Below, piece after piece: positions 10,913 through 23,800 of a DNA stretch of 64,000 nt. The stretch spans positions 7,827,469 to 7,891,468 of the forward strand of contig OZ038453.1 in assembly GCA_964036195.1 (NCBI GenBank), written 5' to 3'. Origin of the DNA: Sphaerolaimus hirsutus (taxonomy: Eukaryota; Nematoda; Chromadorea; Monhysterida; Sphaerolaimidae). Position numbers and translations under genes: made by a program. The notes below the pieces were generated by a model. That model was not told where the DNA came from and did not search any database. It saw only the letters and a program-made list of their open reading frames with translations. Positions within the stretch are counted from its first letter, which is position 1; each line of letters starts with the position of its first letter.

Positions 10913-11110
10913 GCTAACGATGGCAAACCCCCGAGAAAAAAGTATTTAAATTTTTAACTGTTTTTTCTAAAATGAATTTTCGAATTTTTCCCCAAATTAA
11001 TTTTCGAATAAAAGTTTCGAACTTTCGAATCTTTTTTAGCAATTTTCGAATTTTTTGGGCTAGTTTTCGAATTTTTTCAAATAATTTTCGATTTTTTTTG
11101 GAAAAATATT
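10913..11110. repeat. TTCGAATTTT-word cluster bounded by GCTAACGATGGCAAA
   Basis: Imperfect copies of AATTTTCGAATTTTT fill this stretch, which starts at GCTAACGATGGCAAAC. A mirror cluster at 17370-17560 ends TTGGCCATCGTTAG. Similar ends lie at 31371-31385 and 56995-57005, inside GPCR intron 4. Confidence 0.55.
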
Positions 11111-11304
11111 GAATCTGAAGCTTCAAACACATCATTTGGACTGTTTTTATATTCTCCTCAGTTTTTATAACCTTTTTTTACCATAATTTAGCATTAAAAA
11201 TGGTGGAAGGAGTTATACGGACCAGTGTCCTGCTTTTTCATTTAATCCACACATTGACACATTTAATTCACCAACGCAGCAAAGGCAATAAAAACAACAA
11301 TTTA

Positions 11305-11373
11305 AAAATCGGTGTCAAATAAAATATCGGCATCAAATAGAATATTGGCATCAAATAAAATATTGGCATCAAA
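11305..11373 (+). repeat. Short tandem repeat (GGCATCAAATAAAATATT)
   Basis: Four copies of a roughly 20-bp unit containing GGCATCAAATA sit directly before the next MITE-like element. Confidence 0.7.
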
Positions 11374-11954
11374 TACCGTATTTCCTTGAATTAAGCCCCC
11401 CCCCCCCCGGGGGGTTTATTACTTTACCAGAAATTTTTCGAAATCCCAGTACTAAATTGTTGTTTGGAAGTAACACAGATGTCAAAAAATGCAACGAAAA
11501 CCGCCACTTATAAGACTCTATAAACTTATCAAAACATATACAATTGTGAAAGAATTGCGTGCTAGGTATGCCTAATGTAAAAGATAGGACACACAATCAC
11601 AGGCATCATTGTGCCCAATTCGTGTGTGTTTTTGCACACAATGCAGTCACTATTTATTAGTACAAATGCCCTTTCAAACACGATCCACAATCTTGACAAA
11701 CAGGGTTAGTAGATGGCAAAGTTGCTTCCCAAGAATGCAATTGCACATGTATAGGGGGTTGACTTGAGTTTTTAGGGGCTGAGTTTACAATTCAGGGTTG
11801 AGTTGATGGGTGTTTATAAATTAGGGTTGAGTTGACAGAAGTTTAAAAATAAGGGGCTGTTGACACAAGTTCACAAATTAGAGGCCGAGTTTATGGGAGT
11901 TGAGTTGATGGGTGTTTGCCAAATTAGGGGCTGAGTTTATGGGAGTTAACAATA

Positions 11955-14520
11955 ACATTACCATAATCCTTAAGTGAGGCCCCCGGGGCCAAAACTTTCA
12001 AATTGTGAAATGATGCATTGTGGGTTTCTAATTACACTGATTTGATATATAATGCACTCCATTTTGACACTACATTACCATAACCCTGAAAATGAACCAC
12101 TGGGGCCAAAAACTTTCAATTTGTGAAATGATGCAATTTTGGGTTTCTGATTGAACTGATTTCAAATTTAGGTTTCTGATTGCACTGATTTGATATATGC
12201 ACTCCATTGACACTACATTACCATAACCCGTTAATGAACCCATGGGGCCAAATACTTTCAATTTGAGAAATGATGCATTTTTGGGTTTCTGATTGCACTC
12301 ATTTGAAATATGCACTTCATTTTGACACTACATTACCATAACCCTGAAAATGAACCACTGGGGCCAAAAACTTTCAATTTGTGAAATGATGCATTTTTGG
12401 GTTTCTGATTGCACTGATTTCAAATTTGGGTTTCTGATTGCACTGATTTGATACATGCACTCCATTTTGACACTACATTACCATAACCCTCAAAATGGAC
12501 CCATGGGGTTAAATACTTTCAATTTGAGAAATGATGCATTTTCGGGTTTCTGATTGCACTCATTTGAAATATGCACTTCATTTTGACACTACATAACCAT
12601 AACCCTAAAATGAACCCCCTGGGCCAAAAACTTTCAAACCATAAAATGATGGATTTGTGGGTTTCTGAGTGTAGCGATTTCAAATATGCCCAGGGCTTAA
12701 AAAATTAGAAATTGTGAAATGATTCAATGTGGGTTTCTAATTGCACTGATTTGAAATATGCACTCTGTTTTGACACTACATAACCCTGAAAACTACATAA
12801 CCATAACCCTGAAAATGAACCTCTGGAGCCAAAAACTTTCAATTTGTGAAATCATTCATTTTTGGGTTTCTGATTGCACTGATTTCAAATTTGGGTCTCT
12901 GATTGCACCAATTTGATATATGCACTCCATTTTGACACTACATTACCATAACCCTAAAAATGAACCCATGGGGCCAAATACTTTCAATTTGAGAAATGAT
13001 GCATTTTTGGGTTTCTGATAGCACTCATTTGAAATATGCACTTCATTTTGACACTACATTACCATAACCCTAAAATGAACCCCCTGGGCCAAAAACTTTC
13101 AAACCATAAAATGATGGATTTGTGGGTTTCTGAGTGTAGCGATTTCAAATATGCCCAGGGCTTAAAAAATTAGAAATTGTGAAATGATTCAATGTGGGTT
13201 TCTAATTGCACTGATTTGAAATATGCACTCTGTTTTGACACTACATAACCCTGAAAACTACATAACCATAACCCTGAAAATGAAGCTCTGGAGCCAAAAA
13301 CTTTCAATTTGTGAAATCATTCATTTTTGGGTTTCTGATTGCACTGATTTCAAATTTGGGTCTCTGATTGCACCAATTTGATATATGCACTCCATTTTGA
13401 CACTACATTACCATAACCCTAAAAATGAACCCATGGGGCCAAATACTTTCAATTTGAGAAATGATGCATTTTCGGGTTTCTGAAAGCACTCATTTGAAAT
13501 ATGCACTTCATTTTGACACTACATTACCATAACCCTAAAAATGAACCCCCTGGGCCAAAAACTTTCAAACCATAAAATGATGGATTTGTGGGTTTCTGAG
13601 TGTAGCAATTTCAAATATGCCCAGGGCTTAAAAAATTAGAAATTGTGAAATGATTTGATGTGGGTTTCTAATTGCACTGATTTGAAATATGCAATCCATT
13701 TTGACACTACATAACCCTGAAAACTACATAACCATAACCCTGAAAATGAACCTCTGGAGCCAAAAACTTTCAATTTGTGAAATCATAAATTTTCAGGTTT
13801 CTGATTTCACTCATTTGAAATATGCACTTCATTTTCACACTACATTACCATAACCATAAAAATAAACCCCCTAAGCCAAAAACTTTCAAATCATAAAATG
13901 ATGCATTTGTGGGTTTCTGATTGTAGCGATTTCAAATATGCACTCCATTTTGACACTACATTACTAAAACCCTGAAATTGAACCCCTAGACCCAAAAATT
14001 TCTTATTGTGAAATGATGCATTTTGCAGGTTTCTAATTGCACTGATTTGAAATGACTCAATTTCAACTCTACATTACTGTAAGCCTTAAATTGAACCCAT
14101 GGGGCTAATAAATTAGAAATTGTGAAATGATGCATTTGTGGCTTTTTGATTGCCTTGATTTGAAATATGCACTTCATTTTGACACTACATTACCATAACC
14201 CTGAAAATGAACCCCCAGGGCCAAAAATTTTCAAATCATAAAATGATGTGTTTGTGGGTTTCTGATTGTAGCGATTTCAAATATGCACTCCATTTTGACA
14301 CCACATTACTAAAACCCTGATAATGAACCCCTGGGCACAAAAACTTTCAATTTGTGAAATGATGCATTTGTGGGGTTTTTATTGCACTGATTTGAGATGT
14401 GCACTCCATTTCTACTCTACATTACCATAACTTTTTAAGTCTAACCCCTGGGGCTAAAAAATTGAAAATTGTGAATTGATGCATTTGTGGATTGATGATA
14501 GTGATTTTTTGAAATATTCA
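11955..14520 (-). repeat. AT-rich ~115-bp satellite in copy 2
   Basis: Reverse complement of the satellite in copy 1, with the same word order and similar variants (for example the half unit GGGCTTAAAAAATTAGAAAT). Confidence 0.85.
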
Positions 14521-14589
14521 TACCATTTTCCAAATTAGGGGCTGAGTTTACAGGAGTTTCCAAACTAGGGGCTGTGTTTACAGGATTTA

Positions 14590-16600
14590 GAGGGGGTCCC
14601 CATGGGGTGCCATTGTTGGGGGGTCTCCAGGGGGTGCCATTTTCTGGAGGTACATATGGGGGTGCCATTTAAAGGGGGTCCACATGGGATGCCATTTTTT
14701 GGGTGGTCCCCAGGGGTGCCATTTTTTGGTGGTCCTCAGGGGGGTGCTATATTTTTTTTTGCGGGGGGGGTCCATATGGGGTGCCATTTTGAGAGGGGTC
14801 CCCAGGGGGGTGCCATTTTTGGAGAGTCCCCAGGGGGAGCCAACTTTGGGTGGGTCCCCAGGGGGTGCCATTTTTGTGGGGGTTCCTAGGGGGTGCCATG
14901 TTTGGGGGGTCCCCAGGGGGTGCTATTTTTGGGGGGTCCCAAGGGGGTGCCATTTTTGGGGGGTCCCTAAGGGGTGCCATTTTCTGGTGGTCCTCAGGGG
15001 GTGCCATATTTGTGGGGCCCTAGGGGGTCCCATTTTTGGGCGGTTCCCAGGGGGTGCCACTTTTGGGGGGTTCCCCAGGGGGTGCCATTTGGAGGGGGGT
15101 CCCCATTGGGGTGTCAGTTTTTGCAAGCCTCTGAGAAGTGGGTACCTAAAGCAGGATTCTCTCCAACCTTCAGTTGGGTTTTGTAGAGTCCCCAGGGGGA
15201 GCCAACTTTGGGTGGGTCCCCAGGGGGTGCCATTTTTGTGGGGGTTCCTAGGGGGTGCCATGTTTGGGGGGTCCCCAGGGGTGCTATTTTTGGGGGGTCC
15301 CTAAGGGGTGCCATTTTTGGGGGGTCCCTAAGGGGTGCCATTTTTTGGTGGTCCTCAGGGGGTGCCATATTTGTGGGGCCCTAGGGGGTCCCATTTTTGG
15401 GCGGTTCCCAGGGGGTGCCACTTTTGGGAGGTTCCCCAGGGGGTGCCATTTGGAGGGGGGTCCCCATTGGGGTGTCAGTTTTTGCAAGCCTCTGAGTAGT
15501 GGGTACCTATAGCAGGATTCTCTCCAACCTTCAGTTGGGTTTTGTGGTTCTCTACAATTTATACCACAAGGATTTACAAACACAAAAAAAACAGCAAAGC
15601 ACAAATGTAACCAATTGAAGATTACAACAAAGTTTGACACCTTGCAAAAACCACACTATCATATCACAAAACCTATACCACACAGAATGCACAGGGTCCC
15701 CAGGGGGGTGCCATTTTTGGAGAGTCCCCAGGGGGAGCCAACTTTGGGTGGGTCCCCAGGGGGTGCCATTTTTGTGGGGGTTCCTAGGGGGTGCCATGTT
15801 TGGGGGGTCCCCAGGGGGTGCTATTTTTATGGGGTCCCAAGGGGGTGCCATTTTTGGGGGGTCCCTAAGGGGTGCCATTTTCTGGTGGTCCTCAGGGGGT
15901 GCCATATTTGTGGGGCCCTAGGGGGTCCCATTTTTGGGCGGTTCCCAGGGGGTGCCACTTTTGGGAGGTTCCCCAGGGGGTGCCATTTGGAGGGGGGTCC
16001 CCACTGGGGTGTCAGTTTTTGCAAGCCTCTGAGTAGTGGGTACCTATAGCAGGATTCTCTCCAACCTTCAGTTGGGTTTTGTGGTTCTCTACAATTTATA
16101 CCACAAGGATTTACAAACACAAAAAGAACAGCAAAGCACAAATGTAACCAATTGAAGATTACAACAAAGTTTGACACCTTGCAAATACCACACTATCATA
16201 TCACAAAACCTATACCACACAGAATGCACAGGGTCCCCAGGGGGGTGCCATTTTTGGAGAGTCCCCAGGGGGAGCCAACTTTGGGTGGGTCCCCAGGGGG
16301 TGCCATTTTTGTGGGGGTTCCTAGGGGGTGCCATGTTTGGGGGGTCCCCAGGGGGTGCTATTTTTATGGGGTCCCAAGGGGGTGCCATTTTTGGGGGGTC
16401 CCTAAGGGGTGCCATTTTCTGGTGGTCCTCAGGGGGTGCCATATTTGTGGGGCCCTAGGAGGTCCCATTTTTGGGCGGTTCCCAGGGGGTGCCACTTTTG
16501 GGAGGTTCCCCAGGGGGTGCCATTTGGAGGGGGGTCCCCATTGGGGTGTCAGTTTTTGCAAGCCTCTGAGTAGTGGGTACCTATAGCAGGATTCTCTCCA
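14590..16600 (-). repeat. GC-rich 27-bp array in copy 2 with internal end copies
   Basis: About 27-bp units containing GGGGTGCCATTTTTGGGGGG. Copies of the element end (AGCAGGATTCTCTCCAACCT and flank) lie at about 15121-15190, 15480-15690 and 16018-16230. Frames of up to 206 codons on either strand are repeat-derived. Confidence 0.8.
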
Positions 16601-17369
16601 ACCTTCAGTTGGGTTTTGTGGTTCTCTACAATTTATACCACAAGGATTTACAAACACAAAAAGAACAGCAAAGCACAAATGTAACCAATTGAAGATTACA
16701 ACAAAGTTTGACACCTTGCAAAAACCACACTATCATATCACAAAACCTATACCACACAGAATGCACACTGCACACCATCATACCAAATCGCAAACTGTCT
16801 ACATTTTACTACCGAGTTTCATGCCCAACCATTTTACAGAAGTTAAAATCCATTCCAAAACATTGCATCTTTGGTATTGGTCTTGTTATTGTTGGTAGAT
16901 TACATACCGCATTTCAAAACACATGCCTAGCATGTGGGCAAACTTAACTAAAGTATCATATTTTCTCCAATGGTATTAATTGTAGAGAACCACAAAACCC
17001 GACCGAAGGTCGGAGAGAATCCTGCTAGTATATATATAAGTACGCAGACGGTACAAACCCTGTTCCAACACAACACAGTCATTGTTTTTAACATGTTTCC
17101 CAGATAACAAACCAAACGATAACGTTCTCTATACACCAAATTGGGGGGGGGGGTATTTCGAGGGGGCGGCTATAAATTCACAGTGCAAATATTGAGGGGG
17201 TATTTTGAGGGGAGGATATTTCAAGGAAATACAGTATAAAAACGGATGTGTGAAGTCCGCCTCTTCCGCCGCGGATGACATTTCAATGTTTTTTTTGTTA
17301 CGTTTCGCTTTTTTATATGCGCTGCATATCAATTGTCGCTTTATTTAGCACGTTGAACTTAAGAATGCA

Positions 17370-17560
17370 TTTTGCTGCCTTGAATTCCCTGAAAAATTCT
17401 AAAACTATTTTCGAATTTTCGAATTTTTTAATTTTTTGAAAAATAAATCGATTTTAAGTGTTTTTTCTAGGGGTGAAAGAAAAATTCGAAAATTCCGAAA
17501 AAATTCAAAAATTCGAAAATGTTTTCAATTTTCGAATCTTTTTTGGCCATCGTTAGTCGA
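17370..17560. repeat. TTCGAATTTT-word cluster ending GGCCATCGTTAG
   Basis: Degenerate AAATTCGAAAATT and TTTTCGAATTTT words on both strands end TTTTGGCCATCGTTAG, the mirror of the start of the 10913 cluster. Confidence 0.55.
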
Positions 17561-17750
17561 TGTTCAAATGCACATATTTGTGTTACTGTCGTAATTTCGA
17601 TATTTATTCTTTTACAGAATATAAATCCTAAATTCCAACCAAACAAATTTTCGTTAACAAACGTTCCTCTAAAAAATATTGTCTAACAAACCTAACAATT
17701 GACGCAATTGTTGACACATTTTCTTTAACTATTTTCGCAACTAATCACAT

Positions 17751-17891
17751 AGTGATGGCATGGCGCCATGGCGCTGGCGCCCGCCAAAAGGCGCCGCGCC
17801 AGGACGCTCTTTTTCTGTGGCGCCATTGGCGCCTGGCGCCCACTTTCTGAAATGCGCCATGGCGCCCTTTTTCTGGCGCTTTTCCATCACT
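17751..17891. mobile_element. GGCGCC-word element bounded by AGTGATGG / CCATCACT
   Basis: This 141-bp unit starts AGTGATGGCATGGCGCC and ends GGCGCTTTTCCATCACT, with inverted ends. The interior is nearly all variants of GGCGCCATGGCGC. It is the clearest full unit of this type here. Confidence 0.6.
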
Positions 17892-17939
17892 GATCACAGA
17901 TGACAAGAATAGGCATTCATTTTAAACCACCGTAATGAT

Positions 17940-18130
17940 TTACATACGATTGACCGTAACTCTTCTAATAGAAGAGCCCCGTTCTGATTTTTCAGCAACT
18001 ACTTAACTTGCCGTTCTATTTGAGGCCGCCGTTCTATATTTTTGTCAACTTTTTTACCTGCCATTCTATTGGTAGCTGCCGTTCTATTTTTTCGTCAGCT
18101 AAAGGACCAAAACCTGCCGCTTTATTGTAG
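17940..18130. repeat. CCGTTCTATT-word cluster
   Basis: Repeated variants of GCCGTTCTATTTGAGG and TTCTAATAGAAGAGC. Same word set as the small element 30263-30383 and pieces in GPCR introns 1 and 8. Confidence 0.5.
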
Positions 18131-18290
18131 GTGCACTTTTCTACCTTTCCACTATTTGCATTTTCTGTGTTCTGCAATTGCACATAGCATTTAAATTGTA
18201 CATTGCATTGCGAACTGCGCTGCATTTCGTTCACAGGCGGGGTAGCTGAACTTTTCCCTCCGATTAGTTTCCCCTATGAGGGAAACTTCA

Positions 18291-18461
18291 CTGGTGCCAG
18301 TCCCACACCCTGTATAATGTCCTGTAAAATGCCAAATGTCATGCAAAGAAAGTGCAAATGTCATGGAAAATGCCCTGGGAAATGGCAAACGTACGTTTGC
18401 CATTTTACTGGGCATTTTCCATGAGTTTTGACTATTTGCATGACATTTGACATTCTACCAG
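18291..18461. mobile_element. Introner-like palindromic element, copy A
   Basis: The left end CTGGTGCCAGTCCCACACCC is followed by AAATGTCATGCAAAG and AAAATGCCCTGGG words. These are mirrored around the centre GGCAAACGTACGTTTGCC. The right end is TTCTACCAG. GT at 18294-18295 and AG at 18460-18461 leave a possible GT-AG intron of 168 bp. Just upstream, CGTTCACAG begins an open stretch (GVAELFPPISFPYEGNFT) running into this GT, which could be an unrecognised exon. The right terminus is shorter than in other copies. Confidence 0.5.
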
Positions 18462-18652
18462 ATTTGTTAAAATACCGGTATTTTTGGAAAGCTAAAGCGT
18501 AAATACACTTTCCAAATTTTGAGTATGGATACTGTAAGCGTAAGGTATTTTTAAAATACCTAGGAAAGCGTAAAATAAAGCGTAAGCGTAAATTTCTTTT
18601 AGAAAGTGCTTTTGCGTCAGAAAACACCCTTGCTTTCACTACTAGATGAATT

Positions 18653-19108
18653 TACCGTATTTCCTCGAAATACCCCCCCCCCCTCGAAATACACCCCTTC
18701 GAAATACCCCCCTCAAAATGGACACTATGAACTTATAACCCCCCCCCCCCTCTCGAAATACCCCCCCCCCCAAATTTAGTGAATAGAGAATGTAAATGAC
18801 AAAGGCTGCGGTTTGTCATCTGGGTAATGCAAAACACACGTTAAAAACGATGACTCTGTTATGTGAGAACAGTGATTATACGTCTACACACTTATACAAG
18901 TCTGTAGAGTCTTGTAAATGGCGATTTTTGTTGCATTTCTTGACGTCTGCGTACGTTTCAGACGACAATTTAGTACTTGGTTTTCAAAAAATTTCGGGCG
19001 AGATAATAAACCCCCCCTTGAAATACCCCCCCCCCTCGTTTAACCCCCCCTCAAAATTCTCACTCTGAAAAAATAAACCCCCCGGGGGTATTTCGAGGAA
19101 ATACGGTA
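18653..19108. mobile_element. TACCGTATTTCCTCGAAATA MITE-like element, complete
   Basis: 456 bp. Left TACCGTATTTCCTCGAAATA and right TATTTCGAGGAAATACGGTA are exact inverted repeats. C-rich subterminal runs flank a unique core containing GACAAAGGCTGCGGTTTGTC and TTTACAAGACTCTACAGACT on the minus strand. The 90-codon frame in the core is interrupted in the sister copy and is not supported as a gene. Confidence 0.8.
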
Positions 19109-19499
19109 TACACCATTGTCATTCATATTTTCACATTAAATCAGTACACAGTTGCATACATTAAGTTTCTGCATGCATTCACAATCAAGTAAATATGTAT
19201 GCATACCAGGTGAATATATACTCACATACAGTGGAGGCAAAGGTAATGCATCCCGGATTCTGTCTGTTTTTGTTCAGTGAACTGTTTCAAAATAAAGCTC
19301 TCAGCGACAGCTTTCACAATCCATTTTCAGCCCCAAAATTCCTAATCTGAAGCTACGATATTGGTAGGCAAGAAAATTTTAATGAGACATTTGTATTTCA
19401 ACAGAATTGTGTACATTTGCTGCTGTTTTTAGTGTGATACTGCACACACGCAGTCAGTTTTTTGTACGCGTTTTCGTTCATTTCCTTTTTTGTTGTTTT

Positions 19500-19700
19500 A
19501 CACTTCTCTTAAAGCATGAAACTGGACCGAGTGAAACGTTTTTTACGCTTTTAGTACCCGGGTAATTTGGCCGGGAAAGCGTAAAAAAGCATATGGGTAT
19601 TTTACGAAAGCGTAAGCATAAATAAGCGTAAGTATAAATACCCATTTACCCGGGTATTTCGGGTAAGTGTAAATATGCTTTCGCAACTCTGCATTCTACA
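19500..19700. repeat. AAAGCGTAA / ACCCGGGTA-word cluster
   Basis: Degenerate copies of AAAGCGTAAGCGTAAA and TACCCGGGTATTT on both strands. A similar AAAGCGTAA cluster is at 18476-18640. Confidence 0.5.
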
Positions 19701-20007
19701 GAACATTTTACATGGTGCGGGACTGCCCCCAGGACTGTCAACTCACCTTCATATGGTCAACTAAACTGGCAAACCAAGCGAACGTTTGCTAATTTGATTG
19801 GCCACTGAATTAGCAAACGTTCGGATGGTTTGCCAAAACAGGTCAAGGGAACTTGACGATCGGTTAAACTCCCCTTGAGGGGAATTTAACCGGGGAGGGG
19901 AATGTAACCTGGATTCCACTGGCGATGTCATTGCGCTGACCCAATTCCAAACTTTCCGATTTTGCATAGCAATAAATCACTGAGTACGTTTATTGGCACA
20001 TCGCCAG

Positions 20008-20102
20008 GTATCCCAGACCCTGTAAATTTACTTCGCTTTTGACAGTTTGCATGACATTTGCCATTTTACATGGCTTTTTACAGGGTCTGGGAGTGGCACC
20101 AG
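20008..20102 (+). mobile_element. Introner-like element, copy C (GT...AG, 95 bp)
   Basis: The sequence CGCCAG^GTATCCCAGACCC ... TACAGGGTCTGGGAGTGG then CACCAG^TCAAC is a compact unit that starts GT after CAG and ends AG. Inside are the family words TTTGCATGACATTTG and CCATTTTACATGG. An open frame follows it, but I could not tie it to a gene. Another right terminus (GGGACTGCCCCCAG) ends at 19731. Confidence 0.55.
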
Positions 20103-20830
20103 TCAACATGCTGTCACGGAAGGAAATACTATGGGGTGGCATAAAGCGCCAGTCATTATCTTACAGTTATCGTTTTCGTTCACCACTGGGATACGTCTAA
20201 AATGCACGTGCGTGCGCGCATGCAGAGTTGTTAAATACCCAAGTTTTTTAGAAATAAACTTAAATATAATCTGTTTTAAATTTACTCACAGTCTGATTAC
20301 TGAAAAAGAACATAATTTGTTCTTGGATTAAATGAGCATAAAAGATAGGTTCAAATCAAATTAAATCAAGAGTACCCACGTTCAGTTTTATGTGTACTTT
20401 TAGAAGGTATGCGAGTACAGAAAACATCTTTAAACATGCATTTACAGACATTGAAAATAAACAAAAACGTTAATAATAGCATATCATGTTCCTAAGAAAT
20501 ACTCATCATGAGTAACACATAAAAAGGTGTCTTCAAGAGCAAAAATTGAGAAAAAAAAACCTTTATGTCTTCTGTGGAAAAATACAGCTTTCAGTTTAAA
20601 AAATTCTCACTTTTACGTTTTTTGTGAGAAAAATACTCTCTTCCACGTTTTCTTTGAGTGAAAAGTAATATACCTTTTTCACCTTCTACACAGTGTAAAG
20701 GTAAAAAAAATCACTTTACGTTTTCAGTACTCAGCAGTGAGTAAGCTACTTTACATTGATTTTTACCTTCAAAATGTTCATTGCTTTTAACAACCCTACT
20801 CAACTTGTAAAACTACATAGTCATATGGAA

Positions 20831-23800
20831 CTAGCAGGATTCTCTCCGACCTTCGGTCGGGTTTTGTGGTTCTCTACAATTAATACCATTGGAGGAAATA
20901 TGATAGTTTAGTTAAGTTTGCCCACATGCTAGGCATGTGTTTTGAAATGCGGTATGTAATGTACCAACAATAACAAGACCAATACCAAAGATGCAATGTT
21001 TTGGAATGGATTTTTTGTAAACTTCTGTAAAATGGTTGGGCAGTGTGCATTTTGTGTGATATAGGTTTTGTGATATGATAGTGTGGTTTTTGCAAGGTGT
21101 CAAAAATTGTTGTTATCTTAAATTGGTTACATTTGTGCTTTGCTGTTCTTTTTGTGTTTGTAAATCCTTGTGGTATAAATTGTAGAGAACCACAAAACCC
21201 AACTGAAAATTGGAGAGAATCCTGCTATAGGTACCCACTACTCAGAGGCTTGCAAAAACTGACACCCCAGTGGGGACCCCCTTCCAAATGGCATCACCCA
21301 GGGAACCCCCCAAAAGTGGCACCCCCTGGGAACTGCCCAAAAATGGGACCCCCTAGGGCCCCACAAATATGGCACCCCCTGAGAACCACCAAAAAATGGC
21401 ACCCCTTAGGGACCCCCCAAAAATAGCACCCCCTAGGGACCCCCCAAAAATGGCACCCCCTGTGGACCCCCCAAACATGGCACCCCCTAGGAACCGCCAC
21501 AAAAATGGCACCCCCTGGGGACCCACCCAAAGTTGGCTCCCCCTGGGGACTCTTCAAAAATGGCACCCCCTGGGGACCCCCCCCCCCCGAAATGGCACCC
21601 CCTATGGACCCCCCCCCCCCACAAAAAAATATAGCACCCCCCTGAGGACCAACAAAAAATGGCACCACTGGGGACCACCCAAAAAATGGCATCCCATTGG
21701 GATCCCCTTGAAATGGCACCCCCATATGTGCCTCCAAAAAATGGCACCCCCTGGAGACCCCCCAAAAATGGCACCCCATGGGGACCCCCTCTAAATCCTG
21801 TAAACACAGCCCCTAGTTTGGAAACTCCTGTAAACTCAGCCCCTAATTTGGAAACTCCCATAGACTCAGCCTCTAATTTGGAAACTCCCATAAACTCAGT
21901 CCCTAATTTGGAAACTCCTGTAAACTCATTTTCAGGTTTATGGTAATGTAGTGTCAAAATAGAATGAATATTTGAAATAATCTCTAGCATCAATCCACAA
22001 ATGCATCAATTCACAATCTTCAATTTTTTAGCACCAGGGGTTAGACTTAAAGGTTATGGTTATGTAGAGTAGAAATGGAGTGCACATCTCAAATCACTGC
22101 AATAAAAAACCCACAAATGCATCATTTCACAAATTGAAAGTTTTTGGGCCCAGGGGTTCATTATCAGGGTTTTAGTAATGTGGTGTAAAAATTGAGTGTA
22201 TATTTGAAATTGCTACAATCAGAAACCCACAAACACATCATTTTATGATTTGAAAATTTTTAGCCCTGGGGGTTCATTTTCAGGGTTATGGTAATGTAGT
22301 GTCAAAATGGAGTGCATATTTCAAATCAAGGCAATCAAAAAGCCAGAAATGCATCATTTCACAATTTCTAATTTATTTTCAATTTTCAATTTAAGGCTTA
22401 CAGTAATGTAGAGTTGAAATTGAGTCATTTCGAATCAGTGCAATTAGAAACCTGCAAAATGCATCATTTCACAATTTGAAATTTTTTGGTCTAGGGGTTC
22501 AATTCCAGGGTTTTAGTAATTTAGTGTCAAAATGGAGTGCATATTTGAAATTGCTACAATCAGAAACCCACGAATGCATCATTTTATGATTTGAAAGTTT
22601 TCAGCCCAGGGGGTTCATTTTTAGGGTTATGGTAATGTAGTGTCAAAATGAAATGCATATTTCAAATGAGTGCAATCAGAAACCCAAAAATGAATGATTT
22701 CACAAATTGAAAGTTTTTGGCTCCAGAGGTTCATTTTCAGGGTTATGGTTATGTAGTTTTCAGGGTTATGTAGTGTCAAAATGGAGTGCATATTTCAAAT
22801 CAGTGTAATCAGAAACCCACATTGAATCATTTCACAATTTCTAATTTTTGAAGCCCTGGGCATATTTGAAATCATTACACTCAGAAACCCACAAATCCAT
22901 CATTGAAAGATTTGAAAGTTTTTGGCCCAGGGGGTTCATTTTTAGGGTTATGGTAATGTAGTGTCAAAATGAAGTGCATATTTTAAATGAGTGCTATCAG
23001 AAACCCGAAAATGCATTATTTCTCAAATTGAAAGTATTTGGCCCCATGGGTTCATTTTTAGGGTTATGGTAATGTAGTGTCAAAATGGAGTGCATATATC
23101 AAATCAGTGCAATCAGAAACCCAAGAATGAATGATTTCACAAATTGAAAGTTTTTGGTTCCAGAGGTTCATTTTCAGGGTTATGGTCATGTAGTTTTCAG
23201 GGTTATGTAGTGTCAAAATGTGCAATCAGAAACCCAAGAATGAATGATTTCACAATTTGAAAGTTGGCCCCAGGGATTCAATTTCAGGGTTATGGTAATG
23301 TACTGTCAGAATGGAGTGCATATTTCAAATCATTGTAATCAGTAACCCACAAATGCATCATATCACAATTTATATTTTTTAGCCCCGGGGGCCTCACTGA
23401 AGGATTATGGTAATGTTATTGTTAACTCCCATAAACTCAGCCCCTAATTTGGCAAACACCCATCAACTCATCAGTGCAATCAGAAACCCAAGAATGAATG
23501 ATTTCACAAATTGAAAGTTTTTGGTTCCAGAGGTTCATTTACCCACAATGCATCATTTCACAATTTGAAAGTTTTGGCCCCAGGGATTCAATTTCAGGGT
23601 TATGGTAATGTACTGTCAGAATGGAGTGCATATTTCAAATCATTGTAATGAGTAACCCACAAATGCATCATATCACAATTTATATTTTTTAGCCCCGGGG
23701 GCCTCACTGAAGGATTATGGTAATGTTATTGTTAACTCCCATAAACTCAGCCCCAAATTTGGCAAACACCCATCAACTCAACTCCCATAAACTCAGCCTC

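Larger units (their letters stand above)
11529..17028 (+). mobile_element. Helitron-like element carrying satellites, copy 2
   Basis: Plus-strand orientation, 5.5 kb. It starts TCAAAACATATACAATTG after host A (11528) and ends CCGACCGAAGGTCGG, 11 bases, CTAG (17025-17028) before host T. Internal order: unique tail (11529-11760), AACTCAGCCCCTAATTT-type repeats (to 11955), AT-rich satellite (to 14520), GC-rich array with three internal copies of the element end (14590-16600), and end block. A segment of about 537 bp is tandemly duplicated (about 15480-16016 and 16017-16553). No transposition gene is present. Confidence 0.75.
11374..17236. mobile_element. TACCGTATTTCC MITE-like element split by the Helitron-like copy 2
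   Basis: The left part (11374-11528) starts TACCGTATTTCCTTGAATTA and ends ..CTCTATAAACTTA. The right part (17029-17236) starts TATATATATAAGTACGCAGA and ends GGAAATACAGTA. Joined, they align through the whole body of the uninterrupted relatives at 18653-19108 and 34434-34911, so the 5.5-kb Helitron-like copy inserted into this element. Confidence 0.75.

Noticed and set aside
2498..17028. One giant inverted duplication formed by copies 1 and 2
   Set aside because: Each copy has its own exact element ends, different array lengths and different flanks, so these are two insertions in opposite orientation.
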